From Bacillota bacterium (lineage in GTDB: Bacteria; Bacillota; DTU030; DUMP01): DNA of 41,168 bases. A program made the translations under genes and the position numbers. The stretch lies in assembly GCA_030154105.1 (NCBI GenBank), contig JASKKP010000017.1, forward strand, positions 1 to 41,168, in the 5' to 3' direction. This document shows positions 7,343 through 15,524 of this stretch, in pieces. The number at the start of each line of letters is the position of its first letter. Position 1 is the stretch's first letter. The notes beneath the pieces are model-generated. The model worked only from the letters and a program-made list of their open reading frames with translations, was not told where the DNA came from and did not search any database.

Positions 7343-8248
7343 CTATCTTCCTCCTATCTTGCCTATTTCCGCTCCGCCTACCGTTCCCACCAGAAGGTAA
7401 AGGCGGCTCAGCGGGTCCAGGTACATCTCATTCATCAGGGCAAAGCCCTGGACATCGCCCGTTCGGGCCACGTGGATTCGCGGACCCGTGCAGGGAAAAA
7501 TTCGTTCGCCAATTTGGATGTGTGCCTCATCGTGGTAGGTCACCGGCAGATCCGCGGCAATATACTCCTTGACCCGCCGCTCCACCTCGCCAAGGTCAAC
7601 CTCCGGTTTTTCCACGTACTCCAAGATGAAGCCGTGCGAGATGTCGCTGTGAAAGTTGGGCGCCGGCACCCCCAGGTCCGTCAGCACCAGGGCCGTGAGA
7701 TCTTCCGCCGTGTGCACCATTTTGCGGTAACGCGTGGAGGCAAAAACACGTGCGGCAATTTCGCCGGCCCGCGGGCCGAATATGGTAGGCCGCGTGACGA
7801 TAACCTCTTCCCCTACACCTACTAAGAGTTCCGCGTTCATGCTGAGCGCCGGAGCCAGGATGTCGAAATGTTCCACCACCACCCGGCGCCCGGCCAGAAC
7901 CGCTGCCTCCACCGCCTCTACCAGCTCCGTAAGGGTGACAAACGCCAGCTCGAAATGAGCATCCACGTGGTAGGTATGGCTGCGAAAAGAACCCTCCCGT
8001 ACATCGCGTACCAGCGGCAGGGGGCGCACGTTGACGTTCTCATCGTCATTGGTGAGTTCGAGCCCGGGGAACATCCCGCGGATGAGGAGGGATTTTCCCG
8101 TGCCGGCCAGACCGATGAATCCGATGAGCCGGTCTTTCGGGTTGAGGTATCGCTGGGCGAGATGGTAGCCCAGGCTAAGCAGCCGCTCCTTGCCGCGCGG
8201 CGCGAAATAGACCGCTTCCTTCAGATTTTGATAGAGCACCGCCTTCAC
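7343..8248 (-). CDS. P-loop NTPase with a tRNA-synthetase SAD-like C-terminal domain
   Basis: 301 residues. The N-terminal half has a clear Walker A, GLAGTGKS (about 46-53), and resembles nucleoside-kinase-like P-loop proteins. The C-terminal part has an H200-x4-H205 pair and then C253-x5-H259 in a PCTGPRIHVARTGDVQGF context. That recalls the zinc-binding second additional domain (SAD) of alanyl/threonyl-tRNA synthetases (HxxxH ... CxxxH, followed by NTGEI). I know similar Firmicute proteins annotated by the SAD domain only. The function is not established; an RNA- or aminoacyl-related role is inference. GTG starts at 8248 and 8239 are both possible; AGGGG is better spaced for the second. Confidence 0.65.
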   Translation of the reverse strand: MKAVLYQNLKEAVYFAPRGKERLLSLGYHLAQRYLNPKDRLIGFIGLAGTGKSLLIRGMFPGLELTNDDENVNVRPLPLVRDVREGSFRSHTYHVDAHFELAFVTLTELVEAVEAAVLAGRRVVVEHFDILAPALSMNAELLVGVGEEVIVTRPTIFGPRAGEIAARVFASTRYRKMVHTAEDLTALVLTDLGVPAPNFHSDISHGFILEYVEKPEVDLGEVERRVKEYIAADLPVTYHDEAHIQIGERIFPCTGPRIHVARTGDVQGFALMNEMYLDPLSRLYLLVGTVGGAEIGKIGGR

Positions 8249-8290
8249 CCCTAGCCTTTACCGCTTGGAACACCGGCATGCGCCTTAACC

Positions 8291-9508
8291 TTATTCCGGT
8301 CGCCCTACCAGCGCACCCTTGTTTAGGGCGTAGATGTCGTCGATCACCAGGGAGACGCCTGGCACCCGCCCTTCTGACTGCGCCCGCTCGGCCAATCGCC
8401 GGCGGTGAAACTCCTTAACCTCCGGCGGAAAGGGTAGCCGGCCCGGGTCTAGGAAACGCACTGCCCCCCAGGCATCCCGAGCCGCCAGGGCCTGCCCCCG
8501 GCAGACGCCCGAAGCCGCCAGGGGAACGTCCAGGCTCCCTTCCGATAGGGCCGCCGCTATCCCCTCCCCCCACTTCCCCTGTCCCAGCTCCCGGATACGC
8601 CCGAGTATGGCTTCGGCCTCGGCTACGATCAGCTCTTCCTCCTCCCGTGCCGCCGCTTGTACGGAAGCCCGCTGGTCTCCTGCCAAACGCGCCAGCAGGG
8701 CGGCCTCGGCCAAAAGAACCGCCACCGCCTCCGAGTTGGAGCTTATCCCCTCTACCGCCGCCACCTCGGCCCGCTCGGCCCCGGCCAGCGCCGCCGTCAC
8801 GGCCGTCCACAGCCCTGCCGTCGTCGCCCCTTCGGGGCCGGCCAGGGAGCCACCCGGCCAGAGGAGGAAAGTTACCTCCACGCTGAGCCCGGGCGGTGCC
8901 AGCCGCCGCAAAGCCGCCGCCGCAGCCACATCCTGTAGTAGATACCCGCATGGGGTATATGCAACCCTGACGGTCCGCACACCCCGCTCGTAGGCCAAGG
9001 CGGCTTCCGCCAGAGCTAAGGCCACCGCCAAGCCGGGTGGAACGAGCGCCGTTCCCTTCAAGCCCCGGACCTCTCGGCGCACTCCGGCGCCGGCCTCCGC
9101 GTAGGCTCGCGCCTTGTCTTCCACCTGGGCCCAGTTGCGCAAAAAATCAGGTAAGCTGCCGGGCCTTCCCACAGCCAGGTAGGCTTCCAGGGGGCCGCCC
9201 CGCCAGGTAAGAATGCCGGCCGTACCGGCCGCCTCCGCCGCTCGCCGCGGGTCCAACTGGCCGAGCTCGATCCCCCACTCTACGGGCAGGCCCGCCGTAT
9301 ACTCTCTGAGCTTTAAGATCTGCTCCTCGCCGGCCGCCTCCCCAAGGGCTTCTTTACCTTCCCCCTCCTCCGGCCAGAGCCCGCTTAAACAAATAGCGGC
9401 GCAGTTAGTGCGCCAGGCCTCGGGGACGGGAAGTCCGGTCAGCCCGGCTAGGAAGCCCTCCACGGCAACCCGTATCCCCAGGGCGGGAAGGTTCACCGCC
9501 TCAGCCAT
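8291..9508 (-). CDS. Diverged glutamate mutase epsilon-like (MutE/GlmE) protein
   Basis: 405 residues against about 480 for the family; the missing part is in the N-terminal third. Classic GlmE, with the B12-binding S subunit, interconverts glutamate and 3-methylaspartate. Here the family's GYxxxGNxxQDIAA segment appears as AYTPCGYLLQDVAA (about 204-217). The LPF...V..(F/Y)xR segment is present as GRLPFPPEVKEFHRRRL, and the C-terminus IDDIYALNKGALVGRPE closely matches. An RREVRG-LVPP segment is also kept. There is no MutS, MutL or methylaspartase gene nearby, so a changed function is likely. It overlaps the GntR regulator by 8 bases, suggesting the regulator controls it. Unusually Ala/Glu/Gly-rich. 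Confidence 0.7.
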   Translation of the reverse strand: MAEAVNLPALGIRVAVEGFLAGLTGLPVPEAWRTNCAAICLSGLWPEEGEGKEALGEAAGEEQILKLREYTAGLPVEWGIELGQLDPRRAAEAAGTAGILTWRGGPLEAYLAVGRPGSLPDFLRNWAQVEDKARAYAEAGAGVRREVRGLKGTALVPPGLAVALALAEAALAYERGVRTVRVAYTPCGYLLQDVAAAAALRRLAPPGLSVEVTFLLWPGGSLAGPEGATTAGLWTAVTAALAGAERAEVAAVEGISSNSEAVAVLLAEAALLARLAGDQRASVQAAAREEEELIVAEAEAILGRIRELGQGKWGEGIAAALSEGSLDVPLAASGVCRGQALAARDAWGAVRFLDPGRLPFPPEVKEFHRRRLAERAQSEGRVPGVSLVIDDIYALNKGALVGRPE

Positions 9509-10502
9509 TTTGCTGCGTCACCGCCACCAGCTCTTTTTCCGGGCAGTCTTTGATCCTCAGTAAGGCAGCCTTAAGCATGTTGATGGAACCGGCATCCGGG
9601 CGGAAGATAAACTCCACCACCTCAGTTCCGGGTGAAGCATTTTCTTCCACGTCCCGTTTACGCCCGGGCGAAACGATCACCGCCCGCGCACCCTGAAGGG
9701 CCTGCTTCAGTTCCTCGCCGTTTCTGGTGGTGATGATGGGCATGGAGGCGAAGGTCAGGTCGGTACTGGCCAAGGCCTGGACGATGCTTTGGGCGAAAGT
9801 CTCCGACAGGCAAACCACGGGGAGCGTGCTCTCGCGCGGGATACGGGCAATGCGCACGATGCTCGTCAGGTCCGGTTCCAGGGCAATTCCGAGGGTCTTT
9901 TCGGGAGGCGCCCCCAGTTCGCAGACTTCGTCCTGGTGATAGAAAGTGGTGACCACCAGGTCCATGTGGCTTAGTCGCGCCCGCGCCTCGTCCGGAGAGG
10001 CGCGCAGCTCGTCCAGCAAGATGGCATGGATAGCCACCCCCGATCCCAGCTCCAGTTCGCGGGTAAAGTAATCGAGCTGTTCACGATTGCACTCGACAAA
10101 GGCTACTTGCACCCGTCCGAGAAGTTCCTTGCGTTCCCGCACCCGCAGAAGCACGATGGCCAGAAAATCGTCGATGGAAAAGCCCATATGCGAGGCTTCC
10201 TCCAAGGCCAGATCGATGATCTTGAGGAGGCGCTCCTTGCGCCCCATTCGCTCAAGGCTTCCCTCTCCGGCGGTAACAAAGGTGCCCGAACCTTGGCGGC
10301 GGGCGATGATACCCTCGGCCTCCAGTTCGTCATAGGCCAGGCTCACCGTGTTGCGGCTCACCCCCAGCTGGCTCGCCAGTTCCCGCTCGGTCGGGAGCCT
10401 GTGCCCCGTCGCCCAAACGCCCCGCTGCACCAGGTCTTTTATTTGGTTTTTGAGCTGGATGTAGATGGGGATACCGTTCTTGCGCGCAATCACGAAGGTC
10501 AT
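9501..10502 (-). CDS. GntR-family transcriptional regulator with a substrate-binding-like C-terminal domain
   Basis: 333 residues. An N-terminal winged helix-turn-helix (about 7-75) shows the GntR pattern PIYIQLKNQI ... LPTERELASQLGVSRNTVSLAYDELEAEG ... GSGTFV. The remaining 250 residues match neither the aminotransferase (MocR) nor the UTRA effector domain I know. They read like an alternating alpha/beta sensor (VVTTFYHQDEV, PVVCLSETFAQ, AVIVSPG). A GAGGAGGTG site precedes the ATG. Its stop overlaps the start of the MutE-like gene, so it probably controls that gene and itself; the ligand is unknown. Confidence 0.82.
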   Translation of the reverse strand: MTFVIARKNGIPIYIQLKNQIKDLVQRGVWATGHRLPTERELASQLGVSRNTVSLAYDELEAEGIIARRQGSGTFVTAGEGSLERMGRKERLLKIIDLALEEASHMGFSIDDFLAIVLLRVRERKELLGRVQVAFVECNREQLDYFTRELELGSGVAIHAILLDELRASPDEARARLSHMDLVVTTFYHQDEVCELGAPPEKTLGIALEPDLTSIVRIARIPRESTLPVVCLSETFAQSIVQALASTDLTFASMPIITTRNGEELKQALQGARAVIVSPGRKRDVEENASPGTEVVEFIFRPDAGSINMLKAALLRIKDCPEKELVAVTQQNG

Positions 10503-10514
10503 CGTTTCACCTCC

Positions 10515-11039
10515 TCACTTCCCCTGCCGACCAAAAAACCCTCCATGAATGGAGCGGGCATCCATAATCGTGTAAAAGGCCCGCTCATCCTTCTGCGCTA
10601 ATGTGTCGAGGAGGTGGGGCAGCTTTTTGCGCTTCAACAAAACGCGCATCACCAGTCGGGGTCCCTCTTTGCCCTCCGCTTGGAAGCAGGTCACCCCATA
10701 ACCCTCTTCGCGCAGGCGCTCGGGGAGTTCGGATCCCCGGGCGCTGGGTATTATCTCTACGGTGACAAAACCCAGGGCCATGCGCTCCTCAATCAGGCTG
10801 CCGACGTAGTTGCCCGTGGCGAAGCCCAAGGCATAAAAAAGCAGGTTGAGGGGATTACTCAGCTTGCCCACCACCTGGTTAAGGGCCAAAATGTAGACTG
10901 TTACCTCAAAAAAACCGATGATGGCAGCAATGACTCGTTGTCCCCGCACTATCATTATAGTACGGACGGTGGCGCACGACATGTCTACCACACGGGCAAA
11001 GAAGATAAAAAGATAACCGATGGCGCCTTCCAAAAGCAC
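10515..11039 (-). CDS. UPF0316 membrane protein (YebE-like, DUF5698/DUF2179)
   Basis: About 174 residues. Three membrane segments (GYLFIFFARVVDMS; VIAAIIGFFEVTVYILAL; LLFYALGFATGNYVGS) are followed by a soluble DUF2179 domain (GYGVTCFQAEGKEGPRLVMRV). Small integral membrane protein of unknown function, widespread in Firmicutes. The frame is open to 11078 (GTG), but only the GTG at 11039 has a ribosome site (GGAGGGGG) and gives the family N-terminus. It sits 12 bases upstream of the GntR gene. Confidence 0.85.
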   Translation of the reverse strand: MLLEGAIGYLFIFFARVVDMSCATVRTIMIVRGQRVIAAIIGFFEVTVYILALNQVVGKLSNPLNLLFYALGFATGNYVGSLIEERMALGFVTVEIIPSARGSELPERLREEGYGVTCFQAEGKEGPRLVMRVLLKRKKLPHLLDTLAQKDERAFYTIMDARSIHGGFFGRQGK

Positions 11040-11156
11040 CGGTATGCCCCCTCCCAGGAAGAGACTAAACAAGCTCACGTGGGATTAGTAATTCGGGGTC
11101 CGGGGCGGGAGTTCCTGCTGGGCGCTCCCGGTAGTCCGGACCCCAGGCTCAGCCGC

Positions 11157-13070
11157 TTATTTGTTCCGGAAATACGCTATTATGCCGTTAAAGATTCCCT
11201 GCGCTGCTTTTTCGCGGAAGGCCGGGTCGGCCAGCAATTTCTCTTCGATCGGGTTGGAGATAAAGGCGACCTCGATCAACGCCGCCGGCATTTTTGTGTA
11301 GCGAAGCACGTTATAATCGGCCGTGCGCACGCCTCGGTCCGGCAGCCCCAGGGCCGATATAAGGGCTGCGTGGATGGCCTCAGCCAGTTTTTGGCCGTCC
11401 CGGCCGTCTTTGTAGTAATAAACCTCTGTTCCACGCTTGCTGGCCTCCGCAAAAGAGTTGCAGTGGATGCTGACGAAGGCCTCGACGCCTTCGTTGTTGG
11501 CCAGGTCGGGCCGGACGCGGAAGTCAACCGTTTCATCGCCTGAGCGTACCATGTAGACGCGCGCCCCGGCCGCACGCAGCAAGGAAGCCAGCCGGCGGGC
11601 GATATCCAGATTCACATCTTTTTCGAGCAGCCCTGAAGGGCCGACCGCCCCCGGTTCCTGCCCACCGTGGCCGGCATCGACGGCGATGTACCGTCCGGCC
11701 ACCGGGCTGGACACCACTTTGACCACTATCTCGCCCGGCACGTCGCCGGCGCTTACTTCATGGCTTACATAGGCGGTAAGTTCCACCACCACCCGGGCCA
11801 CGTCCGGGTCCACGGCAAACTGCCCGGCCCGCACTTCCCGTACCGTCGCGTCATTCACTTTAAGGACGGGCGCCGCCGTATTCAAGATAACGCCGGGAAA
11901 ATCAAAGACCAGCCGCTCTGGGTCGGTCAGGCGCAGTTCGCGCTGTTCCACAGGGCCGGTGGCCTGGATGCGTACCTCTCCTCCACCCGGCCCCGAGCGG
12001 TAAGAAAGCCCGATTATTTGCGCGGCCAGGTGTACTTCCAGCCCCGTGGGCGTAACCGTAACGCGGTATTTGGTCACCCGTCTCTGATCGACGACAATCC
12101 TCACGCCGCCGGCACCTTCGCCCAGGCGCACCCGGTCGGTAAGGAGTGTGCCTGCCTCCAGTTCGCGCGGGGCACTCGCCCCGAGGGTTGTCCCCGGCAG
12201 GTCGATTACTAGGCGGTCCGGCGCAGCCAGCTGCTGAACGGTGTAGGCCACGCGGCCCGTGGTAGCTACCTTAAGCACCTCTGCCCCTGCCACCTGGCGA
12301 TACTCAAGCCTCGTCACCCGGTGCGGCAGAACAACCAATAGCTCCCCAGGGGCAGAACTTATGGAAAAAGGCCCTGGTTCTTTTAGCTCGATGGCTACTT
12401 CTACGCCGGGCTCCTCTTCCGTGCCGGTGGCCGCTACCTTAATCTCTTGTATCAAGCCGTCATCCACAGGAACGGAACCGGGCACCATCTTGAGAACAGC
12501 TTTCGGAAGCTTTAGCACCACCCGAGATCCATCTTGAATAGCGCTGCCACTCAGGCGGCCCGAGCCTTTGATGGCAACCACCTCGCGGCCTACTTCCGCA
12601 CGCACTGCAACGGCAGTTATTTCAGCTTGCCTGGAGCTTATCGTAATGGTCCTGGTCTTTTGATCCCAGTTAACCTCTGCCCCTAAGGCTTCGCTGATGA
12701 AGCGCAAGGGAACAAAGGTGCGGTTCTTTACGATTATGGCCGGGGCATCGAGTTTGATGTTTTTACCGTCGAGAGTGGCCACAGAGCGTCCGATGACCAG
12801 GCTTATTTTATGCCCGGGTGCGCGCACCGTAACCGTCCGGGTACTCGCATTCCAACCCACTTGGGCACCTAGGCCCTCGGAGATGACGCGCAGCGGTACG
12901 AGCGTGCGGTTGTTCTTAAAGATGGGTGGTACGTCCGGCACAACCGGCGTACCGTTGATGATGAGTTTTACGCCGCCCGCTTCCGCCTGAGCCGGTAGGT
13001 TAGCCAGCGCTAAGACGATGGCCAGCGCCGAAAGCAGGCAACAAAAAAATACCCGGTATCTTGCGAGCAC
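11157..13070 (-). CDS. N-acetylmuramoyl-L-alanine amidase with copper-amine-oxidase-like and AMIN domains
   Basis: 637 residues, secreted (N-terminal signal segment FFCCLLSALAIVLALANLPAQAEA). A stalk-type copper-amine-oxidase N-like region (about 30-145) carries the repeats NRTLVPLRVISEGLGAQV and NRTFVPLRFISEALGAEV. Several beta-rich AMIN-type modules (about 150-440) follow, then an Amidase_3 catalytic domain (about 455-635). The zinc/catalytic residues appear in DAGHGGQEPGAVG, LEKDVNL, SIHCNS and IEVAFISN. It cleaves the amide bond between MurNAc and the stem peptide; targeting to the wall by AMIN is known for the family. GTG start with GGGGGAAGG upstream. The gene interrupts the gerM-rph order found in Bacillus. 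Confidence 0.93.
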   Translation of the reverse strand: MLARYRVFFCCLLSALAIVLALANLPAQAEAGGVKLIINGTPVVPDVPPIFKNNRTLVPLRVISEGLGAQVGWNASTRTVTVRAPGHKISLVIGRSVATLDGKNIKLDAPAIIVKNRTFVPLRFISEALGAEVNWDQKTRTITISSRQAEITAVAVRAEVGREVVAIKGSGRLSGSAIQDGSRVVLKLPKAVLKMVPGSVPVDDGLIQEIKVAATGTEEEPGVEVAIELKEPGPFSISSAPGELLVVLPHRVTRLEYRQVAGAEVLKVATTGRVAYTVQQLAAPDRLVIDLPGTTLGASAPRELEAGTLLTDRVRLGEGAGGVRIVVDQRRVTKYRVTVTPTGLEVHLAAQIIGLSYRSGPGGGEVRIQATGPVEQRELRLTDPERLVFDFPGVILNTAAPVLKVNDATVREVRAGQFAVDPDVARVVVELTAYVSHEVSAGDVPGEIVVKVVSSPVAGRYIAVDAGHGGQEPGAVGPSGLLEKDVNLDIARRLASLLRAAGARVYMVRSGDETVDFRVRPDLANNEGVEAFVSIHCNSFAEASKRGTEVYYYKDGRDGQKLAEAIHAALISALGLPDRGVRTADYNVLRYTKMPAALIEVAFISNPIEEKLLADPAFREKAAQGIFNGIIAYFRNK

Positions 13071-13175
13071 CGACCTTCCCCCTACACGGATTGGTACAAC
13101 CTCTAAAATATGTGCTTCGACACCTAACTTCTACTTCTTTACCCATAATCCTGCAGCCAAACAGAATAGGGGCTC

Positions 13176-14165
13176 CTAGCCGCTTATTGCCAGGAGCCGC
13201 AGTAGGCCGCGCGATGGAGCTATCCCAAACCAATCCCGGTAAGTTTTGGGTACGGCAATCGGTTGCTTAAGCCCGGGAACCGCATAGGGTTCACCATCTA
13301 CCAACACAGCAAAGCGCTTAATGCCGGGGAACTGGCGTAGCGTATATGCCAGAGCAGCCAAGGTAATCTTCTGCTCGCTGAAATTGTTCTTCTTGTCCCC
13401 GAGAACGGCTTCTTTGGAGAAGTTCAGGTATACGAGGTCGCCTTCCCGCTTTAGCCCCAAAAGGCGCGTCCCCTCAGGAAAAACGGGGGACAGGCCTGGG
13501 ATCCCCTGCGGCCCGGCGACAAGTTGGTTTATGGTGGCTGAAACAGTTTCCTTCGTGTCCGGGGGCAGAGTTATCGTAACGGGTACTAAGTACACGTCAT
13601 GATAGCTGAAGTAAAGGCGCACTGGACGCCAGTCGGGCTGCCCACCGGAGATGGGATTAATAATCCAAGGACGTTGCAGGGGTTTATCTGTTTCTTTGCC
13701 GTCAAGAAGGATCTGAACGGTGGTGATATCGGGAAGTTCGGTAAGGGTTAAGACAATGCTATTTACCGCCTGGCGCCACGCCGCTCCCTCTTTTATCTTT
13801 TCCTCAACTCCGCCCAGGTCGAGAAAGGCGCTTTCGTTCTTCACATAAAGATCGCGGACGATAATGCCTTCCGGCAGAGTGCGCTTAAGGAACTCTTTTT
13901 CCGGCGGCCCGGCGATGAGCTTTTCCACTGCGTGTCGGGCCACGTTCTCATCATTCGGCACCAGGGTGTTGTAAGGAACTAGGTAACCCTCTTTGGTCTG
14001 GTAAAAAACTGTAACTGGCCGTGTCTTGCTGCCTGTAACCTCCTGTACCTCCACTCGCGCGTTTTCTTTCAGTGCACTTTCTTCGGCACAACCAGGTAGG
14101 GCCCACAGCGAGAGCATAACCATCACCAAAAGCACGAATGAAGCCCGCCCAAGCCCTCGTCGCAT
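13176..14165 (-). CDS. gerM: Spore germination lipoprotein GerM (two GerMN domains)
   Basis: 329 residues. Signal peptide ending in the lipobox LPGC (Cys about 27). Two GerMN domains lie at about 60-160 and 205-300. Each has the VTVFYxxxxGYLVP / VRLYFSYHDVYLVPV opening, the AVEKLIAGP / TINQLVAGP helix and the ITTVQILLDGKE / IKRFAVLVDGEP closing strand. In Bacillus GerM acts in engulfment and germination and joins the forespore channel complex. Its downstream neighbours rph, rdgB and ysnB keep the Bacillus order, which supports the name. An inverted repeat near its 3' end (AGGAGCC arms around 13174-13202) may attenuate transcription. Confidence 0.9.
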   Translation of the reverse strand: MRRGLGRASFVLLVMVMLSLWALPGCAEESALKENARVEVQEVTGSKTRPVTVFYQTKEGYLVPYNTLVPNDENVARHAVEKLIAGPPEKEFLKRTLPEGIIVRDLYVKNESAFLDLGGVEEKIKEGAAWRQAVNSIVLTLTELPDITTVQILLDGKETDKPLQRPWIINPISGGQPDWRPVRLYFSYHDVYLVPVTITLPPDTKETVSATINQLVAGPQGIPGLSPVFPEGTRLLGLKREGDLVYLNFSKEAVLGDKKNNFSEQKITLAALAYTLRQFPGIKRFAVLVDGEPYAVPGLKQPIAVPKTYRDWFGIAPSRGLLRLLAISG

Positions 14166-14207
14166 GGAAGGGCACCCCCTTAGGTTATATGCCTTTGAAC
14201 CTCCCCG

Positions 14208-14252
14208 TATAATATATTCGACATGCCGGGGATTTTCCCTGGCACCTCAACC
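14208..14252 (+). promoter_or_regulatory. Possible murB promoter element and attenuator-like leader
   Basis: TATAAT at 14208-14213 without a good -35. The predicted leader holds TGCCGGGGA/TCCCTGGCA (loop TTT, one G-T pair). Its 3' arm overlaps a second possible stem, CCTGG/CCGGG, followed by CTTTTTTATTT. The two hairpins are mutually exclusive, as in an attenuator. Both are short, so this is only a suggestion. Confidence 0.35.
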
Positions 14253-14353
14253 GGGCTTTTTTATTTGTAATCAAATTGTCATCACCAGGCCTCCAGGCAA
14301 GCTCGGAAGGTGTCTTCTTTTGCTTTTTGTGTAACACCCAGGAGGAAAACGGC

Positions 14354-15274
14354 GTGCGCTCGCGAATGTTAACCCAGAATCACAAGGAGGTGTGGCTGTC
14401 TTTGTCTGTGGAAATCCGGGAAGGGGTCCCGTTGAAAGACTATACTTCCTATAAGATCGGCGGCCCTGCCCGCTATTTTTGCGAACCACACTCCGTCGCC
14501 CAACTCAAAGACGCCTTAACTTTTGCCCAGGAGCACAAGCTTCCTATCTACATTCTGGGCTGCGGCACGAACGTCCTGGTAAGCGACAGCGGTGTCGACG
14601 GGCTCGTCATCCGCGTAGCCGCCAATTTTGCCTATCTTTCTTTTCAGGACGGGGTCGTCCAGGTCGGTTCTGGACTCTTGCTCGATCACCTGGTGACAGC
14701 TCTGGCCGAAGAAGGGTTGGGCGGTTTTGAGGCGTTGGCCGGCATCCCCGGATCGGTCGGCGGCGGGATCTTCATGAACGCCGGCGCCTATGGCGTTACC
14801 CTGGGTGATTTCGTCCAGGAGAGCATCGTTATGGACTTTCAGGGGTTTATCCGCCGCCTGCCCCATGCCGAGCACGCCTTTTCCTACCGCCACAGCATCT
14901 TTCAAGAGCAGGATCTCATCGTTTTGGAGACACTTATCCGGGTCGAGCCCCGCCCCCGCGCAGAGCTCTTGGAGCGCATTGCCGCAACCAAAGAAAAGAG
15001 GCGCCGCCATCCCCGGCTCCCCAGCTGCGGCTCCACGTTCCGCAACCCACCGGGCACCTATGCAGGAAAGGTGATCGAAGAGCTCGGACTGAAAGGCGTT
15101 AAGATCGGCCAAGCGCAGATTTCACCCGACCACGCCAACTTCATCGTCAACCTAGGCGGGGCAAAAGCCGCCGATGTCTATGCGTTAATTCGCCTGGTAC
15201 AAAAGGAGGCGGCCGCCCGAGGCATCACCATGGAGCCCGAAGTTCGCCTTTGGGGTGAATTTCCGCCGGAATAG
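14354..15274 (+). CDS. murB: UDP-N-acetylenolpyruvoylglucosamine reductase
   Basis: 306 residues from the GTG at 14354, which has GGAGG eight bases upstream; the frame continues upstream without a ribosome site. Flavoenzyme of peptidoglycan precursor synthesis: it reduces UDP-GlcNAc-enolpyruvate to UDP-MurNAc with NADPH. FAD-binding motifs: KIGGPARYF, GCGTNVLVSDSG, LAGIPGSVGGGIFMNAGAYG. The catalytic segment is SCGSTFRNP (proton-donor Ser), with ISPDHANFIVN and EVRLWGEF at the end. Type II-like MurB, short form typical of Firmicutes. It diverges from gerM and ends at a strong terminator. Confidence 0.95.
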   Translation: MRSRMLTQNHKEVWLSLSVEIREGVPLKDYTSYKIGGPARYFCEPHSVAQLKDALTFAQEHKLPIYILGCGTNVLVSDSGVDGLVIRVAANFAYLSFQDGVVQVGSGLLLDHLVTALAEEGLGGFEALAGIPGSVGGGIFMNAGAYGVTLGDFVQESIVMDFQGFIRRLPHAEHAFSYRHSIFQEQDLIVLETLIRVEPRPRAELLERIAATKEKRRRHPRLPSCGSTFRNPPGTYAGKVIEELGLKGVKIGQAQISPDHANFIVNLGGAKAADVYALIRLVQKEAAARGITMEPEVRLWGEFPPE

Positions 15275-15290
15275 GCGGCTTCAATCATTT

Positions 15291-15331
15291 GTAAACCCCT
15301 GCAACGGAAAAGCGGCAGGGGTTTACGTTTT
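15291..15331 (+). terminator. murB terminator
   Basis: Perfect 12-bp stem GTAAACCCCTGC / GCAGGGGTTTAC (15291-15302 and 15315-15326), followed by GTTTTC on the plus strand. Confidence 0.8.
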
Positions 15332-15343
15332 CTCCTCTGACTT

Positions 15344-15481
15344 TTATTCGTACTGCAGGGCGTCAATAGGGTTCAGGTCGGCAGCGCGGCGGGCCGGATA
15401 TAAGCCGAAAAATACGCCAACCATGACGGCGGAGCCAAAGGCCACGGCGGCTGGGCGGAACAACAGGGGGTAGAAATGTTT
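15344..15481 (-). pseudogene. C-terminal remnant of a MacB-type (FtsX) ABC permease
   Basis: Read on the minus strand, an open stretch of 45 codons ends at 15344. It contains AFGSAVMVGVFFGLYPARRA and then DLNPIDALQYE, the hallmark end of MacB-family permeases (last membrane helix, then GLYPARRAA..P..ALRYE). A stop codon lies immediately upstream (15482-15484) and there is no start. Only about 45 bases separate it from the stop of the MacA-like adaptor gene. The ATPase gene and nearly all of the permease gene therefore appear to have been deleted. Too short for standard gene callers. Confidence 0.82.
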
Positions 15482-15524
15482 TTAAGAAGCGTTGCAAAAC
15501 TAGGCAAAAGCTCTTACCCGCTTT

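Noticed and set aside
8415-8951. Long Gly/Arg-rich frame of 178 codons
   Set aside because: Shadow of the GC-rich MutE-like gene in another frame; low-complexity composition and no ribosome site.
13174-13202. Inverted repeat near the gerM 3' end as a definite terminator
   Set aside because: The AGGAGCC arms are real but lie partly within the coding sequence and are followed by only a weak T-rich stretch, so it is mentioned only under gerM.
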